64,000 bases of DNA from Desertivirga xinjiangensis (GTDB lineage: Bacteria > Bacteroidota > Bacteroidia > Sphingobacteriales > Sphingobacteriaceae). The notes under the pieces were generated by a model. It made no database searches. It was not told the origin of the DNA and was given only the letters and a program-made list of their open reading frames with translations. Positions 17,033 through 25,859 of the stretch are shown piece after piece. A program made the position numbers and the translations under genes. Position 1 is the stretch's first letter, and each line of letters starts with the position of its first letter. Location: positions 682,001-746,000 of the forward strand of contig NZ_JAFMZP010000001.1 of the NCBI RefSeq assembly GCF_024436435.1, read 5' to 3'.

Positions 17033-20000
17033 TTATTTCTTCTCATTTAACTGATTAAGTTTTTCTTTAGCCGTGGGCAGAATGTCGTCTTTTCCTTCAT
17101 AATTGTCTATGACACTTTGAAGGGTACTCTTAGCCTGGAATGTATCCTTCATAGCAACATAATTATCGGCCAGAAGAATGAAGCTCTTAGCTACCCAGTA
17201 ATCGTGCGAAGGCATTTTGTTGATCAGCTCAAACGCAGTTTTTTCAGCAGCTTTATATTCTTTATGCTGGTGCTGGATAAGAGCTGTAAGATATTTAGCC
17301 TCGGCTCCATTAACGGTTGTAGTCTTGGTAGCCACTTCAGTCAGCTCCTTTAAAGCGGTAGTGGTATCGCCTTTTGCCAGATGGCTTTTCCCGGCATACA
17401 GACTTGCCCTGAACTTGTCTTCAGTAGAAGCCTTATCAAACGTTTTAATTAAGTTAACGTATTTGAACACATCATCATGCATCTCCATGTGGTAATATGC
17501 TTCCATCAGGTTGTTTACAGCAAAACCGTAGTTAGCTTTATATTCTGAAGTAAGTTCAAGCTTCTTAAGATAAACTATAGCCTCATTATATTTTTTCTGA
17601 GCCAGGTAAAGCTTTGAAATGCTGATCAGGGCCCGCTCTGTGTATTCGCTGGTCCAGTCGTTTAGAATAAAGGTATAATCAGGAATCGCTTCATCGGGAC
17701 GGTTCAGCTTCACAAGGCTTTCAGCACGAACAAACCTGGCATGTTTCTCATGTATCGGTTTGGGAAACTTGTCAAAATAGGCATTGATGGCTTCGAATGC
17801 ACCCTGGAAGTCACCTTTAAGGAAACGGTTGTTAGCTGCCTGGAAGGTGATATTATCCTGCTCCGCAGTGCTCAGGTTACCTATGCTGGTGGTGTTGGCA
17901 TAATTTAAAAATCCGTCGGCATCTGCTCTGTCGAGGTATATGTTCTTAATAGATTCAAGTGCAAGCTTTGCTTCATCCGTGGTAGAGTACTCTTTTACAA
18001 CGCGCTGGAAAGCAACCAGAGCTTCATCACTTTTATCCTGGTTATAATGTACCAGTCCGATGGTAACTAAGGCTCTTGGAATGTAGCTGCTACGCGGATA
18101 TTTTTCTACCAGGGCAGTTAAATCGGTCTTCGCGCGTTCCAGGTCTCCCTTTACAAAATAAGTATAAGCAATTTCGAAACCGGCGTCATCCGCATAGTTT
18201 GATTTAGGATACTGTGCAAGCAGGGACTGATGTGTATTAATTTTGGCATCATTCTGACCTTGCAAGCCCTGGATCATACCCCTCTGGAACAATGCGTAAT
18301 CTTCACCCGAAGCATTCCAGGCAATGATCTTATTATACTGCTGCATGGCTTTATCGTAGTGTTTTAATACGAAGTAAGAATCTGCCAGCCGGAGCGTAGC
18401 ATCGTTGACGGTGTTTTTGTCTTTATCATTACCAACAAGGAAGCGCTCATAGTAATTTGCCGCCTTTCCGAAATTGTCGTTTTGAAATGCCGAATAGCCC
18501 AAAGCATAATTTGCGAAGTTGTAGACGTCAGTTTTTTTCGCGCTGGGCATCGCCAGGAACTTTTCAAACTGATCAACCGATTCTCCATATTTTCTCACCT
18601 CAAACATAGCTTCAGCAAGCCAGTAGGTAGCAAGCGCTTCAATTTCTTCGTCCACAGCACTATTTTGTGAACGGATAAACATGGATATACTATTCTCAAA
18701 GGCACGTTCATTATAAAACTCCAAACCTCTGAAATAGGTTACACGCTGGTATACAGATTTCGTTTCAGTATTTTTGTTAGTGATTGTTTCAAGTATATTA
18801 ACAGCTTCCCGGTAGTTTTTTGTAGAAAGCAGTACTTCACCAAGGAGGGTCTTAGCTTCGTTAATTTTCGGCGATTTAGGATAGGTCTTAAGGAAATCCT
18901 GAACCGCGTCTAAGGCTACAGAGTGAAACTCCAGCTCATATGAAAGTTTGGCATAATTAAACAAGCCTTCTTCTTTCAGTTTGGGGTCAAATTCGAGCTT
19001 CGACGCACGGAAGAAAGCATTCCTTGCAGCTTGCTTATTACCATCCCTGATAAACGCATCGCCAAGGGTGATCATCCCATGCTGGTAGAAAACATCAGGA
19101 CTTCCCATTTTTTCCAGCTCCTTAACAGCCCTTTTATGATTACCCAGTTTCAGGTAAGCATAGCCAATCTGGTAATTATCCTGGTTGTTCTGCGTTTGAC
19201 CTCTGTCCAGGTCCTGGAACTTCTGGTAATAACTAACCGATGTTTTATAATCATTTTTTGCAAAATAAGTAGCGCCTACAATACGGTACATGTCGGCCTT
19301 ATATTTCTGATCGATAGTTTCTATCGCCGGTATGGTATAACTGATCACGTCATCATACCTTTTGTTAAGAAAATACAGGGCAGAGATATAATAAGGATAA
19401 CTTGATTTGTACGTTGCAGAGTTTTGCAGGCGCTCAAATTCCCTCAGAGCAGTGGTGTAATCCGCATCCAGGTAATTGAGGTACGCAAAATAATAGATTG
19501 ACGATTCGTTATAAGGACCTTTCTCATCCTTTAGTTTAGCAAACAGAGGCTCTGCCTCCTGGTACTTTTTGAGAGTAAAGTAAGAATACGCCAGTTTAAA
19601 CCGGTATTCTTCGCTTTCTTTAGCTGTCAGTCCGTTTGCATCAATTTGTTTAAACCACTCCAATGCTTTTTCATAGTTCTTTTTGTCGAAATAGGAGCGG
19701 CCTACATGAAAATATGCCGATTTGGTATTAGCGCTGGCAGGATATTCACGGATATATTTTAGGAACAAATTTTCAGCATTCATATTGCCTAGTTCCAGGG
19801 CGCATACAGCCACGTAGAATTGAGCGTTTTCTTTTAATAACGAAACCTGCCGGCTGTCTGCAGGCTGCGTGGAAGGCAGTGTGTGATAGTCTTCAACACG
19901 ACTGAATTGCTCGCTTGCTGCAGCAAACTTCCTCTTCTCCAGTAGCTCTAGACCCGATTTATACGAACGATTAAGGGTATACCATTCGGTGTGCTGGGCC

Positions 20001-20059
20001 TGGCTTATTATAATTGAGGATGAAAGTATAAATGTTGTAAGGATGTATTTCTTGAGCAT
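17033..20059 (-). CDS. Large periplasmic tetratricopeptide-repeat protein
   Basis: A 1008-residue protein with a signal peptide (MLKKYILTTFILSSSIIISQAQ) and tetratricopeptide-like repeats from about residue 40 to the end, recognisable by YFxxxxYxxA and the recurring pattern of small and aromatic residues (for example YFHVGRSYFDKKNYEKALEWF). TPR arrays scaffold protein complexes, here in the periplasm. It is the first gene of the envelope operon. Position and fold recall CpoB of the Tol-Pal system, but it is four times larger, so this is an analogy only. It has 146 bp of upstream DNA after pyrB's end. Confidence 0.8.
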   Translation of the reverse strand: MLKKYILTTFILSSSIIISQAQHTEWYTLNRSYKSGLELLEKRKFAAASEQFSRVEDYHTLPSTQPADSRQVSLLKENAQFYVAVCALELGNMNAENLFLKYIREYPASANTKSAYFHVGRSYFDKKNYEKALEWFKQIDANGLTAKESEEYRFKLAYSYFTLKKYQEAEPLFAKLKDEKGPYNESSIYYFAYLNYLDADYTTALREFERLQNSATYKSSYPYYISALYFLNKRYDDVISYTIPAIETIDQKYKADMYRIVGATYFAKNDYKTSVSYYQKFQDLDRGQTQNNQDNYQIGYAYLKLGNHKRAVKELEKMGSPDVFYQHGMITLGDAFIRDGNKQAARNAFFRASKLEFDPKLKEEGLFNYAKLSYELEFHSVALDAVQDFLKTYPKSPKINEAKTLLGEVLLSTKNYREAVNILETITNKNTETKSVYQRVTYFRGLEFYNERAFENSISMFIRSQNSAVDEEIEALATYWLAEAMFEVRKYGESVDQFEKFLAMPSAKKTDVYNFANYALGYSAFQNDNFGKAANYYERFLVGNDKDKNTVNDATLRLADSYFVLKHYDKAMQQYNKIIAWNASGEDYALFQRGMIQGLQGQNDAKINTHQSLLAQYPKSNYADDAGFEIAYTYFVKGDLERAKTDLTALVEKYPRSSYIPRALVTIGLVHYNQDKSDEALVAFQRVVKEYSTTDEAKLALESIKNIYLDRADADGFLNYANTTSIGNLSTAEQDNITFQAANNRFLKGDFQGAFEAINAYFDKFPKPIHEKHARFVRAESLVKLNRPDEAIPDYTFILNDWTSEYTERALISISKLYLAQKKYNEAIVYLKKLELTSEYKANYGFAVNNLMEAYYHMEMHDDVFKYVNLIKTFDKASTEDKFRASLYAGKSHLAKGDTTTALKELTEVATKTTTVNGAEAKYLTALIQHQHKEYKAAEKTAFELINKMPSHDYWVAKSFILLADNYVAMKDTFQAKSTLQSVIDNYEGKDDILPTAKEKLNQLNEKK

Positions 20060-20205
20060 ATCTTATTGATTGTCGCTAAGTTAACAGTAAAAGTCAGGGG
20101 ATCATCCTCGTTAGAAACTAACAAATGTGGAAAATCTGCCTAAAATAACGTTTAGAAAGGCTAAAAGGTATACCTTGTTGATAAGTATTAAGTATAAATT
20201 AAACT

Positions 20206-21141
20206 TTATCGCTGACCTGCAAGCAGATACAAAACAGCCATGCGAATAGCTACACCATTTTCGACCTGGTCAAGTATGATAGATTGTTTACTATCGGCTA
20301 CGTCACTGGTGATCTCTACGCCACGGTTGATCGGGCCGGGATGCATAATCGTAATCTCTTTATCCAGCGAATTCAGGATCTCCTTATTTAAGCCGTAAAG
20401 CATGGAATATTCACGAAGCGAAGGAAAGTACCTGATGTCTTGTCGCTCCAGCTGGATCCGAAGCATATTTGCCACATCACACCACTGCAAAGCTTTCATC
20501 AAATCATATTCAACCTTGACGTTTAAAGTCTTTATGTATTTAGGGATCAGGGTTGTTGGACCACAAACCATCACTTCTGCGCCTAACTTTTGAAGACAAA
20601 GAATGTTTGACAACGCTACCCGCGAATGCAGGATGTCGCCCACAATAGCCACTTTTTTCCCTGCAACATCCCCATATCGTTCCCGGATGGAAAAGGCATC
20701 CAGCAGGGCCTGGGTTGGGTGTTCATGTGCTCCGTCGCCCGCGTTTACAATCTGTGCATTCACCTTTTTACTCAGGAATATACCTGCTCCCGGATAGGGG
20801 TGACGCATTACTACCATGTCAACTTTCATGGCAAGGATGTTATTAACCGTGTCTATCAGAGTCTCGCCCTTACTTACGGAAGAGGATGAGGCTGCAAAAT
20901 TTATAGTATCGGCCGAAAGCCTTTTTTGTGCAAGTTCGAAGGATAACCGGGTCCTTGTTGAGTTTTCGAAAAAGACATTTGCGATAGTCACATCCCTTAA
21001 AGACGGAACTTTCTTTATTGGCCTGTTTAATACATCTTTAAATGTGTCCGCAGTTTCAAAAATCAGCTGAATATCTTTTTCATTCAAATCTTTTATACCC
21101 AAAAGATGCCTTGTGCCAAGAATCTGATTGTTATCTGCCAT
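20206..21141 (-). CDS. pyrB: Aspartate carbamoyltransferase catalytic subunit
   Basis: A 311-residue enzyme joining carbamoyl phosphate and aspartate in pyrimidine synthesis. The carbamoyl-phosphate site FENSTRTR is at residues 58-65 (STRTR loop), followed by SSSSVSKGETL, HPTQALLDAF and, near the end, HPGPINRGVEI. Length matches the PyrB family. It follows pyrR by 78 bp on the same strand, as in many pyr operons. No pyrI regulatory subunit is present next to it. Confidence 0.95.
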   Translation of the reverse strand: MADNNQILGTRHLLGIKDLNEKDIQLIFETADTFKDVLNRPIKKVPSLRDVTIANVFFENSTRTRLSFELAQKRLSADTINFAASSSSVSKGETLIDTVNNILAMKVDMVVMRHPYPGAGIFLSKKVNAQIVNAGDGAHEHPTQALLDAFSIRERYGDVAGKKVAIVGDILHSRVALSNILCLQKLGAEVMVCGPTTLIPKYIKTLNVKVEYDLMKALQWCDVANMLRIQLERQDIRYFPSLREYSMLYGLNKEILNSLDKEITIMHPGPINRGVEITSDVADSKQSIILDQVENGVAIRMAVLYLLAGQR

Positions 21142-21219
21142 TGTATATTTTATTCTGCCGGATGTGTAATTGTTTCGTGATTACCCTTATTATAATTGCC
21201 CTATTAATTTCCTTCTCTG

Positions 21220-21762
21220 CTATTTTCCAGATAGCAATATTACTTTATCCTCCTGGTCTGTTTCTTTCCAGCTCACAAGCACTTTCTGTGAATTAATAGA
21301 ATCCACTTGAATGCCGATATAATCAGGCTCAATAGGCAGATGTCTCGAAAAACGTCTGTCTACAAGCACCAGCAGCTCCACTTTTTCGGGACGGCCAAAG
21401 GCCATCATGGCATCCATTGCAGAACGGATCGTTCTCCCGGTCCATAATACATCGTCCACCAAGATCACTTTTTTGCCTTCAATAATGAAGTCGATCTTTG
21501 TGGTGTTAGGTACCAGCGGCGATTCACGCCGTCTAAAATCATCCCTAAAAAAAGTTATATCCAGATTTCCGTTCAGAATATTGGCCTGAGGCAGAATACT
21601 TTTTAGCTCAGACGCAATTCTGTCAGCCAGATAAATGCCGCGAGGCTGTATACCTAAAATTACCGAATTAGAAAAATCAGTGTGGTTTTCAATAAGCTGA
21701 TGGCAAAGTCGTTTAATTGTTATCTGGAATTTCGGACCGTCTAAGAGTGTTAAGTTCTGCAT
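21220..21762 (-). CDS. pyrR: Bifunctional pyr operon regulator / uracil phosphoribosyltransferase
   Basis: A 180-residue type I phosphoribosyltransferase with the PRPP motif VILVDDVLWTGRTIRSA and the PyrR-like ILGIQPRGIYLADRIA and DITFFRDDFRR segments. PyrR binds pyr mRNA to control attenuation in Firmicutes and can have uracil phosphoribosyltransferase activity; RNA binding here is assumed from family only. The reading frame stays open to 21927, but a start there would lie inside the rpsA terminator and add 55 residues without family similarity, so ATG 21762 (MQNLTLLDG) is correct. It precedes pyrB. Confidence 0.92.
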   Translation of the reverse strand: MQNLTLLDGPKFQITIKRLCHQLIENHTDFSNSVILGIQPRGIYLADRIASELKSILPQANILNGNLDITFFRDDFRRRESPLVPNTTKIDFIIEGKKVILVDDVLWTGRTIRSAMDAMMAFGRPEKVELLVLVDRRFSRHLPIEPDYIGIQVDSINSQKVLVSWKETDQEDKVILLSGK

Positions 21763-21777
21763 CAGTTTTGATTTGAG

Positions 21778-21785
21778 CAAAGGTA
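21778..21785 (-). promoter_or_regulatory. -7 element for pyrR-pyrB
   Basis: TACCTTTG on the minus strand, exact TAnnTTTG, 15 nt before the pyrR ATG. It supports the start at 21762. No clear -33 element. Confidence 0.45.
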
Positions 21786-21886
21786 AAAAAAGAATGTTTG
21801 ATTGAAAAACATAAAAGTCGCTAAAAGCCTGCGTAGATTTTAGAAACCGTGACACGTGCGTTTGCTGATTATAAGAATCATACCAC

Positions 21887-21919
21887 AAAAAAAGCCCCGC
21901 TATTTGCATAGCGGGGCTT
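21887..21919 (-). terminator. Intrinsic terminator of rpsA
   Basis: AAGCCCCGCTA pairs with TAGCGGGGCTT around a 6-nt loop. On the minus strand the stem is followed by seven T. It starts 17 nt after the rpsA stop. Confidence 0.92.
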
Positions 21920-21935
21920 GATGACATTGAATTAA

Positions 21936-23891
21936 TTATTCAGAATCTTCTTCTTTTGATTTTTTGGCTTTGCTTTCAGCACCTTCCATTTGCTCTTTTA
22001 ATTGAGCCAACACGCCTAGATCACCTAAAGTTGATTTTTCAACTGAGTCTTTAACTTTCTTAACTGCGCTTGTTGTAGCTTTAACGTCTTTTTGTTTCTG
22101 AGATCTCTCTTCGTTACGAGCTTCAGCTTTAGCCTCTTCCCAGATACGAGAGTGAGAAACAACGATACGTTTAGATTCTTTGTTGAATTCAATGATCTTG
22201 AACTCAGCAGTTTCCTCAGCTTTCAACGTTTTGCCGTCTTCTTTTACAGTGTGTTTGCTTGGAGCAAATCCTTCAACACCATAAGGAAGAGCAATGATCG
22301 CACCTTTATCAGTTACTTTTAATACTGTTCCTTCATGGATAGAATCCATAGTGAAGATAGTTTCAAAAGTTTCCCAAGGGTTTTCTTCTAATTGTTTGTG
22401 TCCTAAGCTAAGCTTACGGTTCTCCTCATCAAGTTCAAGAACAACTACATCTAATTCTTCACCAACTTTAGTGAATTCATTAGGGTGGTTGATCTTTTTA
22501 GACCATGAAAGGTCAGAGATGTGGATCAATCCGTCGATGCCTTCTTCGATTTCAACAAATACACCGAAGTTAGTCATGTTTTTAACAACAGCTTTGTATT
22601 TGCTTCCAACAGGATATTTAGCAGCGATATCTTTCCATGGATCAGGAGTTAGTTGTTTGATACCAAGGCTCATCTTGCGCTCATCGCGGTCAAGAGTTAA
22701 TACCTGAGCTTCAACTTCGTCTCCAACTTTAAGGAATTCCTGAGGATTACGCAGGTTTTGAGACCATGACATTTCTGATACGTGGATCAAACCTTCAACA
22801 CCTGAGGTGATTTCAAGGAATGCACCGTAGTCAGCAACAGTAACGATCTTGCCTTTTACTTTTGAACCTACCTCGATAGTTGTATCAAGAGATTCCCAAG
22901 GATGAGATGTAAGTTGTTTTAAGCCAAGTGCGATACGTTTTTTCTCGTCATCGAAGTCAAGAACAACCACGTTGATTTTTTGATCAAGTGATAATACTTC
23001 TTTCGGATGCTCGATACGGCCCCATGAAATATCAGTGATGTGAAGTAATCCGTCAACACCGCCAAGATCGATAAATACACCGAAGTCTGTGATGTTTTTA
23101 ACGGTTCCTTCAAGAACCTGTCCTTTTTCAAGTTTAGCAACGATCTCAGTTTTTTGGTTTTCAAGATCGTCTTCGATAAGAACTTTATGTGAAACCACAA
23201 CGTTTTTGAACTCGTGATTGATTTTAACCACTTTGAATTCCATTGTTTTACCAACGTAAACGTCGTAATCGCGGATAGGCTTAATATCGATTTGAGAGCC
23301 TGGCAAGAATGCCTCAACACCCATAATGTCAACAATAAGACCACCTTTAGTACGGCTTTTAACAAAACCAGTGATGATTTTATCTTGTTCTAAAGCTTCA
23401 TTGATAAGCTCCCATGACTTCTGAGTTTTAGCACGTTTACGTGAAAGAACCAATTGACCATTAGCGTCTTCTTGTGATTCTACGAAAACATCTACCGTGT
23501 CGCCTACCTTAAGATCAGGAGTGTCACGGAATTCAGATAATGATACCATACCATCAGACTTAAATCCAATGTTTAATACCACATCCTTGTTGTTGATGTT
23601 AACAACAGTACCGGTGATGATCTCACCTTTGTTAATCTGGTTGAAAGTTCCGGCATACAGTTCTTCAAGCTTTGCGCGCTCTTCATTGCTGTAGTTTCCG
23701 AATCCTTTTTCGTTGTTGTCCCAATCGAAATCACCTGAAGGTGTTACCAGGGTTTTAGACTTAATGTCTTCAATTGACAATGAATCAGCTTCTGACTCAA
23801 TGCTTTCTTTTGTAACCGTGTTGGTTTCTTCGCCATGGAGTTCTGCTGATTTAGCAAGTAGCTCCTTTTCTGCTTCTTGTTTTTTGGCCAT
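21936..23891 (-). CDS. rpsA: 30S ribosomal protein S1
   Basis: A 651-residue protein with six S1 (OB-fold) RNA-binding domains in a row, seen as repeated G-x-V-x-x-x-x-x-G-x-x-V/I-x-x-G and G-L-I/L-H-I/V-S motifs (VDGLLHITDISW, VEGLIHVSEMSW, IDGLIHISDLSW). An acidic N-terminal extension of about 60 residues and a Lys/Glu-rich C-terminal tail flank them. S1 unfolds and holds mRNA on the small subunit. Unlike most genes here it has a good Shine-Dalgarno (AGGAG at 23904-23908, minus strand) 12 nt before the ATG, a strong promoter, and a small hairpin in its leader. Confidence 0.95.
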   Translation of the reverse strand: MAKKQEAEKELLAKSAELHGEETNTVTKESIESEADSLSIEDIKSKTLVTPSGDFDWDNNEKGFGNYSNEERAKLEELYAGTFNQINKGEIITGTVVNINNKDVVLNIGFKSDGMVSLSEFRDTPDLKVGDTVDVFVESQEDANGQLVLSRKRAKTQKSWELINEALEQDKIITGFVKSRTKGGLIVDIMGVEAFLPGSQIDIKPIRDYDVYVGKTMEFKVVKINHEFKNVVVSHKVLIEDDLENQKTEIVAKLEKGQVLEGTVKNITDFGVFIDLGGVDGLLHITDISWGRIEHPKEVLSLDQKINVVVLDFDDEKKRIALGLKQLTSHPWESLDTTIEVGSKVKGKIVTVADYGAFLEITSGVEGLIHVSEMSWSQNLRNPQEFLKVGDEVEAQVLTLDRDERKMSLGIKQLTPDPWKDIAAKYPVGSKYKAVVKNMTNFGVFVEIEEGIDGLIHISDLSWSKKINHPNEFTKVGEELDVVVLELDEENRKLSLGHKQLEENPWETFETIFTMDSIHEGTVLKVTDKGAIIALPYGVEGFAPSKHTVKEDGKTLKAEETAEFKIIEFNKESKRIVVSHSRIWEEAKAEARNEERSQKQKDVKATTSAVKKVKDSVEKSTLGDLGVLAQLKEQMEGAESKAKKSKEEDSE

Positions 23892-23911
23892 TAATTAATT
23901 TATCTCCTTTT

Positions 23912-23930
23912 TCCCAACTTCTAATTGGGA
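23912..23930 (-). promoter_or_regulatory. Short hairpin in the rpsA leader
   Basis: TCCCAA and TTGGGA pair around a 7-nt loop. It lies between the predicted transcription start and the Shine-Dalgarno of rpsA, where a protein-binding site for autoregulation could sit. The stem is only 6 bp. Confidence 0.35.
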
Positions 23931-23933
23931 CTG

Positions 23934-23963
23934 CAAAGGTATGCAAATTCATTCTAATCAAAA
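23934..23963 (-). promoter_or_regulatory. Bacteroidota promoter for rpsA
   Basis: On the minus strand TTTTG (23959-23963), 17 bp, then TACCTTTG (23934-23941). Both match the consensus. The predicted leader is about 35-40 nt. Confidence 0.65.
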
Positions 23964-24070
23964 GAAAAATATCCAATTATTTTATTGATATATAGCGCAT
24001 TTACAATAATATGTTTACTGAAACTATATAAGTTAGACTATGTTATACTATTCAAGCAAAAACTACTTAT

Positions 24071-24259
24071 ATGGAAAACCAAACAAAAGGAAACAGGGAA
24101 CCAAACGAAAATGAGATGGATGCGAATGCAGCCGACAACAGGGTTAAGGAGAATCCAGTTGACGATGCCTTTAAAACAGCTAACAGAAAGCATAAATTGG
24201 AATGGCAGCAGCCGCAGGATGAACAGATGTTTGATAGAATGGACTCTGAGGAAGAGTAA
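24071..24259 (+). CDS. Small acidic hypothetical protein
   Basis: A 62-residue, very hydrophilic protein (starts MENQTKGNREPNENEMD, ends in DRMDSEEE), probably disordered, with no hydrophobic segment or domain I recognise. I keep it because it stands alone on the plus strand in the space between rpsA and a convergent glycosyltransferase gene, has an ATG start, and is followed within 10 nt by a strong hairpin. Nothing in the neighbourhood suggests a role. Confidence 0.5.
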   Translation: MENQTKGNREPNENEMDANAADNRVKENPVDDAFKTANRKHKLEWQQPQDEQMFDRMDSEEE

Positions 24260-24267
24260 GTTGTAAG

Positions 24268-24308
24268 TTATAAGTTATAAGTTGTCCCCCGCAACTTATA
24301 ACTTATAA
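24268..24308. terminator. 17-bp A/T-rich perfect hairpin between convergent genes
   Basis: Positions 24268-24284 and 24292-24308 are perfect reverse complements around a 7-nt C-rich loop. The arms are built of repeated TTATAAG. The flanks lack a clean T run, but the position between two convergent 3' ends suggests a shared terminator. Part of the arm sequence recurs at 38766-38779. Confidence 0.5.
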
Positions 24309-24312
24309 TTCA

Positions 24313-25545
24313 TCACTCCTCAACCGCCCGTTCGATCAGATCCACTGCATTCTCTACTCCATTTTCTGTGGATATACGCAAAGCCATTTCTTCACAATTC
24401 TTTATAAGTCCCGGCTCATTTAGCTGGAAGATCCTTTCCCTGAATATGGATGCTGTTAAACGGTGCAGGGGTATTGGCTTTACAGCGAGGTTCTTTTTAT
24501 ATGCAAGGTCGCCCCAGAAGAACTGATCTCCTACAGGGTAGAGCACAGGGCATACAAACATAGGTTTTCCTGCACGCAGGGATTCGGCTGTTGTGCCAAT
24601 GCCACCGTGATGGACAATGGCTTTTACCTTCGGGAACAATTGCTCGAATGGAGCATTTGGAATGATCATCACACCCTTGCCGGCCGTTTCGATATCTGTC
24701 TGCCAGTCACTCCAGCATGAAACGATAAGGAAGCGGTCTGGCATCTCACAGGCGGTGTGTATGATCATAGACACGACTTCTTTTTTTACTTGCATGCTTC
24801 CGAATGTAATAAGCACAGGAGGCTCGCCTTCATCCAAAAAGCGGCTTAGTTCTGGTGAAAGTGTATTCTGCTTACGTTTTGGGAACCAGAAACCCGTTAG
24901 CTGATGGTCAGCAGACCAGTCTTTAGGTCTTTCCAGGAAATGTTCGCTTATGCCGTAAAGAGATAGTTCGTTAGTGTTTTTTTGCGGTTTGTATTCTGCC
25001 AATCCGTTCTGCTGATAGAATTGGTTCAAAGGTTTGCTCAATAACTTGTATCTGAAACTGTTCAATTTGTAGCTCCATTTATTAAGGAACTGTGGAAGCC
25101 AGAAACCGCTGAAAATTGGGTTAACAAAGGCTGCTGTTTCTTCCATTGCAGGCACTACGGCGGCTCTGATCGATTTAGTTTTAAGCCGGCCTGTAAAAAC
25201 GTCTGATAAGGTTTTAGGCCTGTAGATATAAAGGTCGCTGCTCTGAGCCAGCTGATAACATTCGTTGAGTGATTTTTCTATCAGAGGATAGATCAGGCGA
25301 TCTAGATTTCGCTGGATAGCAAAAATGTTAACCTTCAGGATCTTACTTCCTTCTTCCGAATTCAATATTTCCTGGTAATCGACATTGACGGGATGAAAAT
25401 CGATATTATAACTCCGCACCAGTTCTTCAAAATTTTTAGACGTAGAAAGTGTTACCTGGTGCCCCCTGGCTGCAAGGGCTTCTCCTAGTATAGCATAGGG
25501 TTGTACATCGCCTCGTGTTCCAATGGTAGAAATGGATATTTTCAT
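24313..25545 (-). CDS. Glycosyltransferase family 1 (UDP-glycosyltransferase/MGT-like)
   Basis: A 410-residue GT-B fold enzyme. The N-terminus MKISISTIGTRGDVQPYAILGEAL is typical of sterol/macrolide glycosyltransferases, and the C-terminal nucleotide-sugar site is HHGGIGTTAESLRAGKPM followed by PVGDQFFWGDLAYKK. It transfers a sugar from a nucleotide donor to a hydrophobic acceptor, possibly a lipid or small molecule; acceptor unknown. No signal peptide, so cytoplasmic or membrane-associated. It stands alone, with 314 bp of quiet DNA upstream. Confidence 0.85.
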   Translation of the reverse strand: MKISISTIGTRGDVQPYAILGEALAARGHQVTLSTSKNFEELVRSYNIDFHPVNVDYQEILNSEEGSKILKVNIFAIQRNLDRLIYPLIEKSLNECYQLAQSSDLYIYRPKTLSDVFTGRLKTKSIRAAVVPAMEETAAFVNPIFSGFWLPQFLNKWSYKLNSFRYKLLSKPLNQFYQQNGLAEYKPQKNTNELSLYGISEHFLERPKDWSADHQLTGFWFPKRKQNTLSPELSRFLDEGEPPVLITFGSMQVKKEVVSMIIHTACEMPDRFLIVSCWSDWQTDIETAGKGVMIIPNAPFEQLFPKVKAIVHHGGIGTTAESLRAGKPMFVCPVLYPVGDQFFWGDLAYKKNLAVKPIPLHRLTASIFRERIFQLNEPGLIKNCEEMALRISTENGVENAVDLIERAVEE

Positions 25546-25859
25546 CAGAGTAATTTGTTTTTCATCGGGTTAATTTGTTTAAAGGCGATGAGCTCATCAT
25601 GCATAGCATTATTTGTTCATTCCGGTTATATGTATAGTACATGACGGTTTCATTGTTCAAAAACTTCACAACAGATCAAGAACTATCAGCAAATAAAGTG
25701 CTAAAGATTATTCACGATCTATAGTATACAGTAAGAACAATAACGGGATTGAAAGAACAAAGTTTTTACTTTAAGGAAATTGACAGATATATGTATGTAT
25801 GCATTTGAACTCACATCATATACCTGACAAATTTTTTCTAAGAACCGGCGGGATGGTAC
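25546..25859. other. Spacer with no gene seen
   Basis: 314 bp of A/T-rich DNA between the start of the glycosyltransferase gene and the end of cmk. I find no convincing reading frame, RNA gene, terminator or copy of the dispersed repeats. It must hold the glycosyltransferase promoter, but I see no clear TAnnTTTG at a useful place. Confidence 0.5.

Noticed and set aside
21763-21927. 55-residue N-terminal extension of PyrR
   Set aside because: It would have to start inside the rpsA terminator, crosses the -7 element at 21778, and has no PyrR-like residues.
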